From assembly GCA_046154645.1 (NCBI GenBank), contig JBJXDZ010000134.1, positions 6,288-70,287 on the forward strand: a DNA stretch of 64,000 nt, written 5' to 3'. The position numbers and the translations under genes are program-made. Position 1 is the stretch's first letter. The number at the start of each line of letters is the position of its first letter. This document shows, in pieces, positions 24,160-32,917 of the stretch. The notes under the pieces are model-generated. The model had not been told where the DNA came from. It ran no database searches and saw only the letters and a program-made list of their open reading frames with translations. The DNA is from Ga0077555 sp046154645. Lineage in GTDB: Bacteria > Pseudomonadota > Alphaproteobacteria > Rhizobiales > Hyphomicrobiaceae.

Positions 24160-25146
24160 TCAAGCGCAGCTGCCGCCGCCGAGCACGCAGAACTTGGCGC
24201 AGTTGGGATGGCATAGCTTGACGCGGCCGTCGCTGAACATGCCGCCATCGGCTGCGGCCGCCTTGGCGAGGCTGGTTCCCATGTCAAAGGCGACATCGTA
24301 GGGGAGCAGCGTGCAGGGCACGACGCTCGCCCGCTCGGCGCCGCGCCGCTTGACGATCATACGGCTGGTGGCACACATCTGATCCTCGGGTCGCTTGCCG
24401 AGCAGGCTCCAGCAACCGACCGAGATTTCTGGCACCTCGTGGCTGCCGTCCATTTCCGGCAGGAGCATCAGCGCTTTGGTATCCGTCGGGTCGATGCGCC
24501 AGCCACGGGCGGCAATGAGGTCGGCATAGCCAGTCCGCGCTTCGCTCTCGACCTCATGCCAGCAACTGCGGCCGGCGATAGCGATCTGGAAGCCGTTAGC
24601 GGACAGCCAGTCGAGGCCGGCCACGGTCTTGGCGAAGCTCTTGGGGCCTCGCTCGGCCTCGTGCAGGCGCTGCGTGAAATGGTCGAGGCTGACGCGCAAG
24701 CGCAGGCGAGCCCCGTACCGCACATTGAGGTCGAGGAGGCGTTGGCGCACCTTTGGCCGTTGCATGGGCTGCATGGCGTTGGTGAGCACCAGAACCTCGA
24801 AGCCGCGGTCCAACGTCAATTCGAGGATGTCGAGGAAGGCTGGGTTAAGAAACGGCTCGCCGCCCGTGAAACCAATTTGATCGGTACCCACCGCATCCTT
24901 CTGGATCTCGTCCAGGAATGGCAGCACGTCGGCCAGCGAGAGGTAGGCGAGGCGATCGTTGGTCGGGCTCGATTCGATGTAGCAGTTCAGGCAGGTAATG
25001 TTGCACAGCGTGCCGGTGTTAAACCATAGCGTTTCCAGCCGCTTGAGGCTTACGCTGGCCCGCGGCTCGCCCTTCACGGTGATGTCGGGGTTCTGGAACG
25101 TCGTGCGGATGGTGGCGCGGTCGGCGAGCGGCATTTCTACGGTCAC
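24160..25146 (-). CDS. Radical SAM protein
   Basis: A 328-residue radical S-adenosylmethionine enzyme. The [4Fe-4S] motif is in LCNITCLNCYIE (CxxxCxxC), followed by TGGEPFLN (SAM contact) and LRVSLDHFTQRLHE. The C-terminus has four more Cys within CHPNCAKFC and GGGSC, which could hold an auxiliary cluster. The start is taken as the GTG at 25146 because AGGGGA sits 7 bases upstream; the ATG at 25134 has no such site. It is cotranscribed with a cysteine-cluster protein. The substrate is unknown, and no obvious small precursor peptide lies nearby. Confidence 0.88.
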   Translation of the reverse strand: MTVEMPLADRATIRTTFQNPDITVKGEPRASVSLKRLETLWFNTGTLCNITCLNCYIESSPTNDRLAYLSLADVLPFLDEIQKDAVGTDQIGFTGGEPFLNPAFLDILELTLDRGFEVLVLTNAMQPMQRPKVRQRLLDLNVRYGARLRLRVSLDHFTQRLHEAERGPKSFAKTVAGLDWLSANGFQIAIAGRSCWHEVESEARTGYADLIAARGWRIDPTDTKALMLLPEMDGSHEVPEISVGCWSLLGKRPEDQMCATSRMIVKRRGAERASVVPCTLLPYDVAFDMGTSLAKAAAADGGMFSDGRVKLCHPNCAKFCVLGGGSCA

Positions 25147-25307
25147 GTGGTATCCCCTGATCGCGGCGACGGCTGAAGGGCCGTTTCTTATAACAACCGA
25201 CGTTTGCTACCACGTGGCGACGTTCACGCGGTACTCACGATCATATCATCACAGCGCTATGTATGGGCGCTATCACCGCGATAGCGGCGTGGAATGGCGC
25301 CGGGCGC

Positions 25308-27071
25308 TTACTGGCTGCCGGCTGCGGCCTTGGTCGGGGGGGCCGGCTGGCGCATGCTGACGCGGTCGGAGGTCGCCAGACGTCGCACCAGCGCAAGGAT
25401 CTCCTGGTTGTCCTTGTGGGCGAAGGTGACGAACATCTCGCGCAGCAGGCGATCGTCTGAAGGTTCTTCCTTGCGGCCCATGTAGAAGCGGAACAGCTGG
25501 CGCACGAAGCATTGCTTGAACTGGTGCGAGCCGGTCAGGGCCTTGAGCGCCTCTTCGGTGGTCGTGGTCTTCAAGGTCCCGCTGCCGGGCAGCCGGATCG
25601 CCATGCTGGCGTCGATGGGGCGACCTTCCTCGTCTTTGTCGCGCCAGCGGCCGAGCGCATCGTAGCTGTCCTGGAAGAAGCCCAGCGGATCGATGATCTT
25701 GTGGCAGCCGATGCATGCTGTCTGGCCGGTGACGGCCTCGATGCGCTCGCGCTCGGTGGCGCCGGGCTTCTCGTAGATGGTGAGGTCGAGGCCCTGGGGT
25801 GGCGCCTCTAGATCGAGGCACATGACTTTACGGGCGAAGAACACGCCGCGCTTGATCGGGGCCGAGCTGGTCGGACCGGAATGGGACGCCAGCACCGCCG
25901 GATGCGTGAAGATGCCGAGGCGCGGGCCAGCTTCGGCCACCGTAGCCTTCTCAGCCGCTTTGGCCCCCTTCTTCGGCTCGGCCACCTGCGCCAGAAAGGC
26001 GCGTGTCGACAGCGTGATGTCGGCGAGCCGCGGCGCCGGCTTGGCCAGTTCTTCACGCAGGAAGCGTTCACTGTCGCCGACCATGGTGGTGGCCGCCTTG
26101 TCGGTGAACTGCTTGAACAGCTGCTGCGAGATGGTGAAGTCGCCCGGCTCTCGGATCTCCAGCCAGGCCTTAAAGAAGCGCACCAGCTTCGCCTGCGCGG
26201 CCTTGCTGGCCAGGATGGTGTCGATCGTGTCCTGGCGCTCGCGCGCGGTCTGGAAGTAGTTCGGCGCTTGCTCGACATCCAGGTTGAGCGCATCCGGCGG
26301 GCCGTCGGCCAGCGTGTAGGTCAGCTCCTGCAGCAATTGCTTGGGCGAGAGCAGTCCGCGGCGGTTGGTGGCCAGTTGTTTGCGGAACAGAAAATCCGGT
26401 GAGGTCAGCACCACCTCGACAAGGTCGGCCGCCGCCTGGTTGACGCCAACAGCAGTGGCGTTCTTGACGAATCCGTCGGCCAACTCGACCACCTTGGCGT
26501 GGCTGGTGGCCGGATTGCTCTCGTCGCCGGGCGCGGCCTTGTAGATGGTATCGTCGCGGAAGGCTTTGCGAATGAAGCGGCTGGCGGCGACCTTCAGGCA
26601 ATCGGGCGCATTCTTCTGCGCCGCACAGTCGACAACGTGGGTCGGGTCCGCTTTCACGGCGGCGGCTATCTCGGCGATCCAGCCTTTGAGGCCGCGTACG
26701 TTGGCGGCATTGAAGCCGAGCAGATCGGCAAACTCGTAATTGGTCTGCAGGGGGTCGCGGGGCACAGCCGTCTTGACGGAGCGTTTCGCCACCTTAGGCA
26801 GCAGCGCCTCGACGGTGACGTCGATCTGATCGCGCGTGAGGCGAAAGATCCGCCGTGGCGGCAGGCCGCTCTCGTCGCTGGGAAAGAACGTGCGCGCGGC
26901 CTCATAGAGCGCGGGATCGAGGGCTTGCAAATGCTGTTCGGCGGGTGGCGTCTGGGTCGGCGCCTGGGCCTGGGCCTTGGGGAGCGTGACGGCGAGCAGG
27001 CCAGCCAGGGCCAGCAGGCCAAAGGTCCCCGAAGCGGGCAAAGGCCAAGACGATTTTGGCGCAACGGTCAT
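25308..27071 (-). CDS. Secreted DUF1592/DUF1588-type protein with CxxCH site
   Basis: A 587-residue exported protein with an N-terminal hydrophobic signal (FGLLALAGLLAVTLPKAQA). It then shows the order of planctomycete-type DUF1587/DUF1595/DUF1592/DUF1588 proteins: LTSPDFLFRKQL, ERFLREELAKPAPRL, VLASHSGPTSSAPIKRGVFFARKVMCL, and GQTACIGCHKIIDPLGFFQDSYDALGRWR. The CIGCH segment is a heme-c-like motif. The C-terminal part (FKQCFVRQLFRFYMGR) resembles DUF1585. It lies 20 bases downstream of the DUF1552 gene in one operon. Function is unknown; such pairs are common in planctomycetes and deltaproteobacteria. Confidence 0.85.
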   Translation of the reverse strand: MTVAPKSSWPLPASGTFGLLALAGLLAVTLPKAQAQAPTQTPPAEQHLQALDPALYEAARTFFPSDESGLPPRRIFRLTRDQIDVTVEALLPKVAKRSVKTAVPRDPLQTNYEFADLLGFNAANVRGLKGWIAEIAAAVKADPTHVVDCAAQKNAPDCLKVAASRFIRKAFRDDTIYKAAPGDESNPATSHAKVVELADGFVKNATAVGVNQAAADLVEVVLTSPDFLFRKQLATNRRGLLSPKQLLQELTYTLADGPPDALNLDVEQAPNYFQTARERQDTIDTILASKAAQAKLVRFFKAWLEIREPGDFTISQQLFKQFTDKAATTMVGDSERFLREELAKPAPRLADITLSTRAFLAQVAEPKKGAKAAEKATVAEAGPRLGIFTHPAVLASHSGPTSSAPIKRGVFFARKVMCLDLEAPPQGLDLTIYEKPGATERERIEAVTGQTACIGCHKIIDPLGFFQDSYDALGRWRDKDEEGRPIDASMAIRLPGSGTLKTTTTEEALKALTGSHQFKQCFVRQLFRFYMGRKEEPSDDRLLREMFVTFAHKDNQEILALVRRLATSDRVSMRQPAPPTKAAAGSQ

Positions 27072-27091
27072 GGGCTGCCCCCGCAAGCACG

Positions 27092-28528
27092 TCAGATAAT
27101 GGCGCCCTTGCACAGGCTCGGCAGGCCGAAGACGTCCGCCTCGATGCCGGCCGCCTTCATGCACGAGATGTGCAGGTCATTGTTGTTGCGACCGGCAGCG
27201 TTGATGATCTGTCCGGTCTTGAAGCGCCCGCCGCCCTGGCCGGCGAACACGAACGGTATGTTGGTCAGGTAATGGCCGCTCGAGCTGTTGCTCCAGCACT
27301 CCATCCCGAGCAGCACCGAGCTGTTGTACAGCGCGGTGCGGCCGCCGCCATCGTCGACCGACTTCAAGGCCGTGAGCAGCTTGGCGAACTTCTCGGAATA
27401 ATAGGTGTCGATCTTGACCAGGCTGTTGACGTCGCCGCTGTGCTCCAGCGAGTGATGGGCCTTATGAATGCCGCGGCTCGGCCACGTCTGGCCGCTCGAG
27501 GCCCCGGACAGCGTAAAGGCTGCGACGCGCGTCAGGTCGGCCTGGAAGGCGAACTTGATCATGGCGATCATGGCATCGTGGACGGGCGAGAGCACGTCGA
27601 GGTTCTGCTTGTTCGAGCCGTTGGCGGCGACCTTGGTCGCTGCAGGACACGCAGCCCCGCCGGCCTTCGGACCAGCAATATCGGCCTTGGCTTGCTGGCG
27701 GGCGGCCGTCTCCGCCTCGCTCCAATTCTCGAGCAGTCCATCCAGCTTGCGGGCGTGCTCGCTGTCGAGCCCGAACTCGCGCTTGGCCTCCTTGACATAG
27801 GGGAGCGCCACATCGACCACGCTGGTGCGGTTGGCGAGCGTCGCAGTCAATTGAGCCGTGTCGGTTCGGGGCCGATTGGACTGGGCCGTGCACATGCGAC
27901 CCGCCGTCTGCATCAGCATGTCATAGACCTGCCCCGCATCCTGCATCGGCTCGATGGCATTGCCGTAGCGGGTGTCGCCCTTCTGCCGGTTGCGGAACGA
28001 GATGAAGCGGTTGCCGACGCCCACGTTGTCGGCGTCCGAGTGGGCGCCACCGCCGACATGCAGGCTGGCGATCGGCACGTCCTTCAGGTCGGCGCGCGCC
28101 TTGTAGTGATTGGCAATGCGGATATCGATCGATTCGTGGTCGGTATAGGCGAAATAAGCATCGTTGGAGGAGTAGTGGTAAATGTTGCCGGTGGAGCAGC
28201 CCATGACGCCGGCGGCGTGCTCCTCTTTGTAGCCGGTGGTTTTCGGGCTGCCGCCGTGCACGTTCATGTTCTTGAACAGGATGATGTCGCTGGCGTGCGC
28301 CTGCAGCGGCTCGATCGGCGTGCCGGCCAATTGGGTCAGGGACGAAGGATTGGTGCGGCTCGGATAGAACGCGCCACCCTTGAAGAAATGGATGTAGCGC
28401 GGCGCCTTGTCGAAGGGGGTGGTGGCCGCATAGGCCATATCGCGCAGGATCGGGTGCAGCAGCAACGCCGACAGGCCGAACGACTTGACGATATCCCGGC
28501 GCGAAAGCTGCTCAAGGGGACGACGCAT
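27092..28528 (-). CDS. DUF1552 protein, Tat-type export signal
   Basis: A 478-residue protein beginning with a twin-arginine-like signal (LSRRDIVKSFGLSALLLHPIL), then the DUF1552 body: IHFFKGGAFYPS, NMNVHGGSPKTTGYKEEHAAGVMGCSTG, SIDIRIANHYK, and AAFTLSGASSGQTWPSRGIHKAHH. The last part (VLLGMECWSNSSSGHYLTNIPFVFAG) resembles the phosphatase/sulfatase-like fold suggested for this group. The ATG at 28528 follows GAGGAG. It is the first gene of the pair with the DUF1592 protein; the two probably work together outside the cytoplasm. Confidence 0.86.
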   Translation of the reverse strand: MRRPLEQLSRRDIVKSFGLSALLLHPILRDMAYAATTPFDKAPRYIHFFKGGAFYPSRTNPSSLTQLAGTPIEPLQAHASDIILFKNMNVHGGSPKTTGYKEEHAAGVMGCSTGNIYHYSSNDAYFAYTDHESIDIRIANHYKARADLKDVPIASLHVGGGAHSDADNVGVGNRFISFRNRQKGDTRYGNAIEPMQDAGQVYDMLMQTAGRMCTAQSNRPRTDTAQLTATLANRTSVVDVALPYVKEAKREFGLDSEHARKLDGLLENWSEAETAARQQAKADIAGPKAGGAACPAATKVAANGSNKQNLDVLSPVHDAMIAMIKFAFQADLTRVAAFTLSGASSGQTWPSRGIHKAHHSLEHSGDVNSLVKIDTYYSEKFAKLLTALKSVDDGGGRTALYNSSVLLGMECWSNSSSGHYLTNIPFVFAGQGGGRFKTGQIINAAGRNNNDLHISCMKAAGIEADVFGLPSLCKGAII

Positions 28529-28832
28529 GGCTACTCCTCGACACAAACGGAACGCGACTTTGATCCGCGCACTAATGACCCGATAACCTTACCAAGTGGT
28601 GAAGGCGGCAGGTCTTGCACCCTACCCACCTCAGGTGCACGGCGTTCGCGGCGGCATGAGGGTCACAGTGCGGTGATTGGGTGGCAAGGCTGGGGGAGGA
28701 GCGCCCGAGACAGCGAAATGGCCCGGCGGCCAAACGCCCTGACAGACAGGGAGCGCCCACCCGGCACGGCCCGCCTGGGCGGCCCCTCATCGCCCTGGAT
28801 CGCGCCGCAAACGGCCAAGGCAATAATTCAAC

Positions 28833-28906
28833 TGGAGCGGGTGAAGGGAATCGAACCCTCGTCATCAGCTTGGAAGGCTGTTGCTCTACCATTGAGCTAC
28901 ACCCGC
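28833..28906 (-). tRNA. tRNA-Gly (anticodon TCC)
   Basis: The cloverleaf folds on the minus strand. The acceptor stem is GCGGGTG/CACCCGC, the D-arm has AGCTCAATGGTAGAGC, and the anticodon loop CTTCCAA gives TCC. The T-arm is GAGGGTTCGATTCCCTT, the discriminator is T, and CCA is genome-encoded (28833-28835). It stands alone; the 300 bases between it and the DUF1552 gene hold nothing else I recognise. Confidence 0.97.
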
Positions 28907-29100
28907 GTCGGCTCCGGTGGGCGGAGCGAGGCGCGCTTCTGCGTCGCGGCGGCTCTTCTAGCGGGAAATGTCGGCAGCCGCAATGTCGGATGCGCATGGC
29001 AGGAGCCGGGCACCTCCATAAGCGGTGTCAAATCAATGGCTTGACTGCCAATTTCGGAGCCATATCGGATTGACCGACTGTGCTGGGCTTGGGCGACGGG

Positions 29101-29330
29101 TTGTGCCAGCCGAATAGTCGTCCTCGCCCCGGGCGCGGGTGTCCGTCGGTCGATCGACGGTGACGGCGTCGGTGCGCCGCCGCCCAGGCTCGCGTGGCCG
29201 GCGTTGGACTTCAAGGGCTGCGGCATCGTCGCGCCGTCCTCGCCACAGCGCCGTTGGCCGTCCGTGGATCTCGACAGTGACCGCATCGTCGCGCTGTCGT
29301 CGCCCCCGTAACCGCGGGTGGCCGGCCGCA
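29101..29330. repeat. Degenerate tandem repeat, about 57-60 bp period
   Basis: About four diverged units. The best match is between the units starting at 29221 and 29281, which share CGCATCGTCGCGC followed by GTC-TCGCC and a CCG(T/C)GG(A/G)T-like end; earlier units at ~29164 and ~29111 are more diverged. The region lies between tRNA-Gly and the secreted small-protein gene and has no plausible coding frame. Unit boundaries are approximate, set by eye. Confidence 0.55.
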
Positions 29331-29371
29331 GCGCTTGGCGCGTACCGGCGGTTCTGGCCGCGGCGTTTCCG

Positions 29372-29701
29372 TCAGGACTTTTTGCACACGTCGATCTGGC
29401 TGATGCACTTCCACTGGCCGCCTTCCGGCGCGCACTTGTACTTCTCGTTGCGGAAGGTATCGGTCATGAACGGCCAGTTGCCGGTGGTCTGTGCCACGAT
29501 CTCCCAGGCCTGGAAGCGCGCCATGCCCTCGGTCGGGGCCCAGCCACGGCCACCCTTGCGGCTGCACACTTCGCCCTTCACGGCGGCCTTTTTGGCGGCG
29601 GCCTTTTTCGGGGCGTCCTGGGCCTCGGCGCCGGTCAACGGCAGCGCGGTGAGGCCCGCCAGGCCAAGGGCAACAACGGCAGCTTTGGCGAATGTCGACA
29701 T
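29372..29701 (-). CDS. Small secreted protein of unknown function
   Basis: A 109-residue protein with a clear Sec signal peptide (MSTFAKAAVVALGLAGLTALPLTGAEA), a short Lys/Ala-rich segment (KKAAAKKAAVKG) and a compact domain with four Cys (VCSRKGGRGWAPTEG ... KYKCAPEGGQWKCISQIDVC), suggesting two disulfides. It is expected in the periplasm. The ATG at 29701 is chosen because the signal peptide begins there. It is divergent from the crotonase operon. No family recognised. Confidence 0.75.
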   Translation of the reverse strand: MSTFAKAAVVALGLAGLTALPLTGAEAQDAPKKAAAKKAAVKGEVCSRKGGRGWAPTEGMARFQAWEIVAQTTGNWPFMTDTFRNEKYKCAPEGGQWKCISQIDVCKKS

Positions 29702-29925
29702 GTTCGAGATCTCCGTGTCGTTCAATTCGGGAGGCTCAATCGATAGGGGCCTCGATGGGGGCGCACAAGGCTTTAGCCGTGGCCGACATCCCTTTTCCCC
29801 AAGGGGCGTTGCTCTCTTGCCTGGCCCTGCCATGGCCGACCGGGCATCGGGGGCGCCACACCCTGGCGGCTCACCGGCATTGCTGTAAACTTGGCGCCGC
29901 AACGATCGCTCGCAGAGGAACGCGC

Positions 29926-30681
29926 ATGGCCACCGTCGACGTCAAGATTGAAGGTCCGGTCCGCACCGTCACGCTGAACCGGCCCGAGAAGCGCAACGCG
30001 CTGGACGGGCAGATGATGGAGGAGCTCAAGGCCATCTTCGTCATGCCGCCGAAGCCGGAGGAGCGGGTCGCCGTCATCCGCGCCAACGGCCCCGTGTTCT
30101 GCGCCGGGCTCGACCTGAAATGGCGGGGCAAGAACCCGCAAGGCGAATCCGGCATCGAGCATATGCTGCATGCCATCGAGGCCTATCCGCTGCCCGTGGT
30201 GGCCATCGTCAATGGCGATGCCATCGCCGGCGGCAACGAGCTGGCGCTGCATTGCGACATCGTCGTCGCCTCGACTGCGGCCCGTTTCGGCATGTCGCTC
30301 GCCCAGGTGGGGTTGGCACCAAGCTGGTTCCTGGCCAAGAAGCTGCTGGAGGTCGCCGGTCCCGTGATCACGAAGAAGATCCTCCTGCTCGGCGATCCCC
30401 TCTCAGCGCGCGAGTTCCATGCGCTTGGCCTCATCTCGCATATCGCCGAGCCCGCTGAGCTGGAGGCGACCGCCGCGACGGTCATCAAGCGGCTCGCCGA
30501 CAATGCGCCGCTGTCGCTCAAGGCCATGAAGGCGCTGATCACCCGCGAGATGGCCTACCGCGACGCCATCCCGCACGACGACATCGATCTCGTCGTCGAC
30601 AAAGCGCGCACCTCGCAGGATGCGCAGGAGGGCATGCGCGCGCGCCTGGAGAAGCGTAAGGCCAAGTTCAGCGGTATCTGA
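29926..30681 (+). CDS. Enoyl-CoA hydratase/isomerase (crotonase) family protein
   Basis: A 251-residue crotonase-fold enzyme acting on acyl-CoA thioesters. It shows TLNRPEKRNAL, the CoA-binding/oxyanion segment GPVFCAGLDLKW, and AIAGGNELALHCDIV with the first catalytic Glu position. The second usual Glu position (after the MS segment) reads LAQVGLAPSW, so hydratase chemistry is not assured. The ATG follows AGAGGAA. It is first in a four-gene operon with a small alpha-beta-barrel-like protein, a D-2-hydroxyacid dehydrogenase and a GIY-YIG-like protein. Confidence 0.88.
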   Translation: MATVDVKIEGPVRTVTLNRPEKRNALDGQMMEELKAIFVMPPKPEERVAVIRANGPVFCAGLDLKWRGKNPQGESGIEHMLHAIEAYPLPVVAIVNGDAIAGGNELALHCDIVVASTAARFGMSLAQVGLAPSWFLAKKLLEVAGPVITKKILLLGDPLSAREFHALGLISHIAEPAELEATAATVIKRLADNAPLSLKAMKALITREMAYRDAIPHDDIDLVVDKARTSQDAQEGMRARLEKRKAKFSGI

Positions 30682-30693
30682 GAGGAACCTGAC

Positions 30694-30987
30694 ATGGCCG
30701 GCGTGACGTTGACCGTCCTCTTGCGCGTGCCCCTTGCTGGCGTGGCCGAGTTTCAGGCCTACGAGGCGCTGGTGTTGCCGCTGGTTGGTGCCCATGGCGG
30801 TGCAGTGCAGCGGCGCCTGCGCAATGCCGACGGCACGGTCGAATGCCACGTGGTGTGGTTTCCTTCCCACGCTGCGTTCGAGAGCTTTCGCAATGATCCC
30901 AGGCGCGCCGCCGCGGCGCCACGACTTGCGGCATCCGGCGCAAAGGCCGAACTGTTCGACATGACCGACGTAGAGCCAATTTCATGA
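30694..30987 (+). CDS. Small dimeric alpha/beta-barrel-like protein (DUF1330-like), 97 aa
   Basis: The pattern LTVLLRVPLAGVAEFQAYEALVLPLV ... GTVECHVVWFPSHAAFESFRNDPRRAAAAP is typical of ferredoxin-like small proteins of the DUF1330/EthD group, where FxSxxAFxxFxxDP is the recurring segment. Role unknown. It sits 12 bases after the crotonase gene, with GAGAGGAA before its ATG, and ends in an ATGA overlap with the dehydrogenase gene. Confidence 0.75.
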   Translation: MAGVTLTVLLRVPLAGVAEFQAYEALVLPLVGAHGGAVQRRLRNADGTVECHVVWFPSHAAFESFRNDPRRAAAAPRLAASGAKAELFDMTDVEPIS

Positions 30988-31964
30988 ATATCACCATCCT
31001 CGACGACTACTTCGATACGCTGCGCACCTTGCCCTGCTTCGCTAAGCTGGCCGGTGCCAACGTCACCATCTGGAACGATCAGGTGCAGGATACCGACGTG
31101 CTCGCCGAGCGACTGCGGGACACCGAGGTGCTGGTGTTGATCCGCGAGCGCACCAAGATCCGCACACCGCTGCTGGAGCGCTTGCCCAAGCTGAAGCTGA
31201 TCAGCCAGCGCAGCGTCTATCCGCACATCGATGTCGAGACGTGCACGCGGCTCGGCATCATCGTGTCGTCCGGGCAGCATCCCGATACGCCTTCGTTCGC
31301 CACCGCGGAGCTGACCTGGGGCTTGATCCTGGCCGCCATGCGCCACATCCCGCAGCAGGTCGCAGCCCTCAAGGCCGGTGTGTGGCAAACGGGGGTTTTT
31401 CACAGCCTGCGTGGGAAAACGCTTGGCATCTATGGCTATGGCCGCATCGGCCGCGAGATCGCCAACTATGGCCGCGCCTTCGGCATGCCGGTTCAGTTCT
31501 GGGCGCGTGAAGCGTCGCGGGCTAAAGCCGTGGCCGAGGGTTATGCCGTTGCGGCCTCGAAGGAGGCATTCTTCGCCACCTCCGACGTCCTCTCGCTGCA
31601 GATGCGCCTCGTCGATGCCACCCGTGGCATCGTCACCGCCGCCGACCTGGCGCGCATGAAGCCGACGGCACTGCTGGTCAATACCAGCCGGGCGCCCTTG
31701 ATCGCGCCGGGCGCGCTGGTTGCAGCGCTGAAGGCCGGACGCCCGGGCATGGCCGCCGTCGACGTCTACGAGGAAGAGCCGCTGCGCGATCCGAGCCACC
31801 CGCTGCTGACGTTGCCGCAGGTCGTCGCCACGCCGCATGTCGGCTATGTCACGCGGGAAGAGTACGAGACGCAATTCACCGATATCTTCGACCAGATCGT
31901 CGCCTATGCTGGCGGCACGCCGACCAATGTCGTCAATCCTGACGCGCTCGCCCGTCGCCGCTGA
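30984..31964 (+). CDS. D-2-hydroxyacid dehydrogenase family protein
   Basis: A 326-residue NAD-dependent dehydrogenase related to phosphoglycerate/hydroxypyruvate dehydrogenases. The NAD-binding motif is GIYGYGRIGREIA. The catalytic Arg is in LLVNTSRAPLI, the Glu in VDVYEEEPL and the His in ATPHVGYVT, so the catalytic set is complete. It reduces 2-oxoacids or oxidises D-2-hydroxyacids; the substrate cannot be told. It is translationally coupled to the preceding small gene. Confidence 0.93.
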   Translation: MNITILDDYFDTLRTLPCFAKLAGANVTIWNDQVQDTDVLAERLRDTEVLVLIRERTKIRTPLLERLPKLKLISQRSVYPHIDVETCTRLGIIVSSGQHPDTPSFATAELTWGLILAAMRHIPQQVAALKAGVWQTGVFHSLRGKTLGIYGYGRIGREIANYGRAFGMPVQFWAREASRAKAVAEGYAVAASKEAFFATSDVLSLQMRLVDATRGIVTAADLARMKPTALLVNTSRAPLIAPGALVAALKAGRPGMAAVDVYEEEPLRDPSHPLLTLPQVVATPHVGYVTREEYETQFTDIFDQIVAYAGGTPTNVVNPDALARRR

Positions 31965-31973
31965 GAGGACCGA

Positions 31974-32312
31974 ATGGCCATCCGCATGACCAAACCTTGG
32001 GTCGACCTCAATGCCGCCAATGTCAAGGCGTTGAGCGGCCAACTCGGCGTCTATCAGCTGGCCGATGCGCGCGATCACGTCGTGCACATCGGTATGGCCG
32101 GTGGTCGCTCGCTGTTCGGCCTGCGCGGTGAGGTGGAAAAAGCGCTCAAGTCGCCGCCCGCGGGGGCTGTCAAATTCCGCGTCGAGGTCAACCAGCAATA
32201 CACCACCCGCTGGCAGGAACTGCTGATGGTGCACGTGCACGACCACGGCGGCCTGCCGGTGGTCAACCAGGAGAACCCACCGGTCAAGCTCGGAAGGTTG
32301 AGCCCGCTTTGA
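31974..32312 (+). CDS. GIY-YIG-like small protein
   Basis: A 112-residue protein with GVYQLADARDHVVHIGMAGGRSLFGLRGEVEKAL, which matches the spacing of the GIY-YIG nuclease core (GVY ... xIG, then an Arg) but with His-Ile-Gly in place of Tyr-Ile-Gly. Nuclease activity is doubtful. It starts 9 bases after the dehydrogenase stop (GAGAGGACC before the ATG), so it is the last gene of the crotonase operon. Confidence 0.65.
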   Translation: MAIRMTKPWVDLNAANVKALSGQLGVYQLADARDHVVHIGMAGGRSLFGLRGEVEKALKSPPAGAVKFRVEVNQQYTTRWQELLMVHVHDHGGLPVVNQENPPVKLGRLSPL

Positions 32313-32419
32313 CGCCCGAGCGGTCTTGCTTGCGAGAGGATCGCCGCCGCCGCGGCGCGCATCCCCGCTACATCGAGCGCGCTGCGGCAGCTGTCATTGC
32401 CGCAGCGCCACGCTGGAAC

Positions 32420-32917
32420 TCACGCAGCCTTCTTCACCTCGATGCGTCGCGACTGCTTCTGAACCTCCGGCGGCTTCGGCAGCACGATCGTGAGGACACC
32501 GTCTTTGAACTTGGCGTCCACCTTGCCGGGATCGGTTTCGAACGGCAGCGCCATGATGCGTTGGAACGCGCCATAGGACCGCTCGATGCGGTGATACGTC
32601 CGGCCCTTGTCGTCGCTTTTTTTCTCCGCCTCGGACTTGCGCTCTCCCTTGATGGTGAGTTGATTGCCAACCAGGGCGACCTCGATGTCCTTCTGCTCCA
32701 TGCCGGGCAGGTCAGCCTTGAGGGTGATGTCCGTCTCCGTCTCGCTGACGTCGATGCGGACTTGGAACGCCTCACCGCCGAACGGGGCGGCGCCGCGGGG
32801 CAGGCCGACGACCCAGTCATTGAATGCCTCGTCCATCTGTTTGCGAAGTGCCTGGAACGGATCACGTCGATCTGACTTGTCGTTCCACAATGCGGGCAGC
32901 CAGCTGTCGAATGTCAT
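32420..32917 (-). CDS. Small heat shock protein, Hsp20/alpha-crystallin family
   Basis: A 165-residue ATP-independent holdase chaperone that binds unfolding proteins. It has a variable N-terminal arm, the alpha-crystallin domain (VRIDVSETETDITLKADLPGMEQKDIEVAL ... IERSYGAFQRIMALP ... KDGVLTIVLPK) and the C-terminal I-x-V motif in RRIEVKK that docks between dimers. AGGAGAC precedes the ATG. Heat regulation is likely, but I could not pick out an RpoH promoter or ROSE-type leader. Confidence 0.95.
   Translation of the reverse strand: MTFDSWLPALWNDKSDRRDPFQALRKQMDEAFNDWVVGLPRGAAPFGGEAFQVRIDVSETETDITLKADLPGMEQKDIEVALVGNQLTIKGERKSEAEKKSDDKGRTYHRIERSYGAFQRIMALPFETDPGKVDAKFKDGVLTIVLPKPPEVQKQSRRIEVKKAA

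Noticed and set aside
29101..29330. CRISPR array
   Set aside because: Units are contiguous and diverged with no constant repeat plus unique spacer structure; no cas gene in the window.
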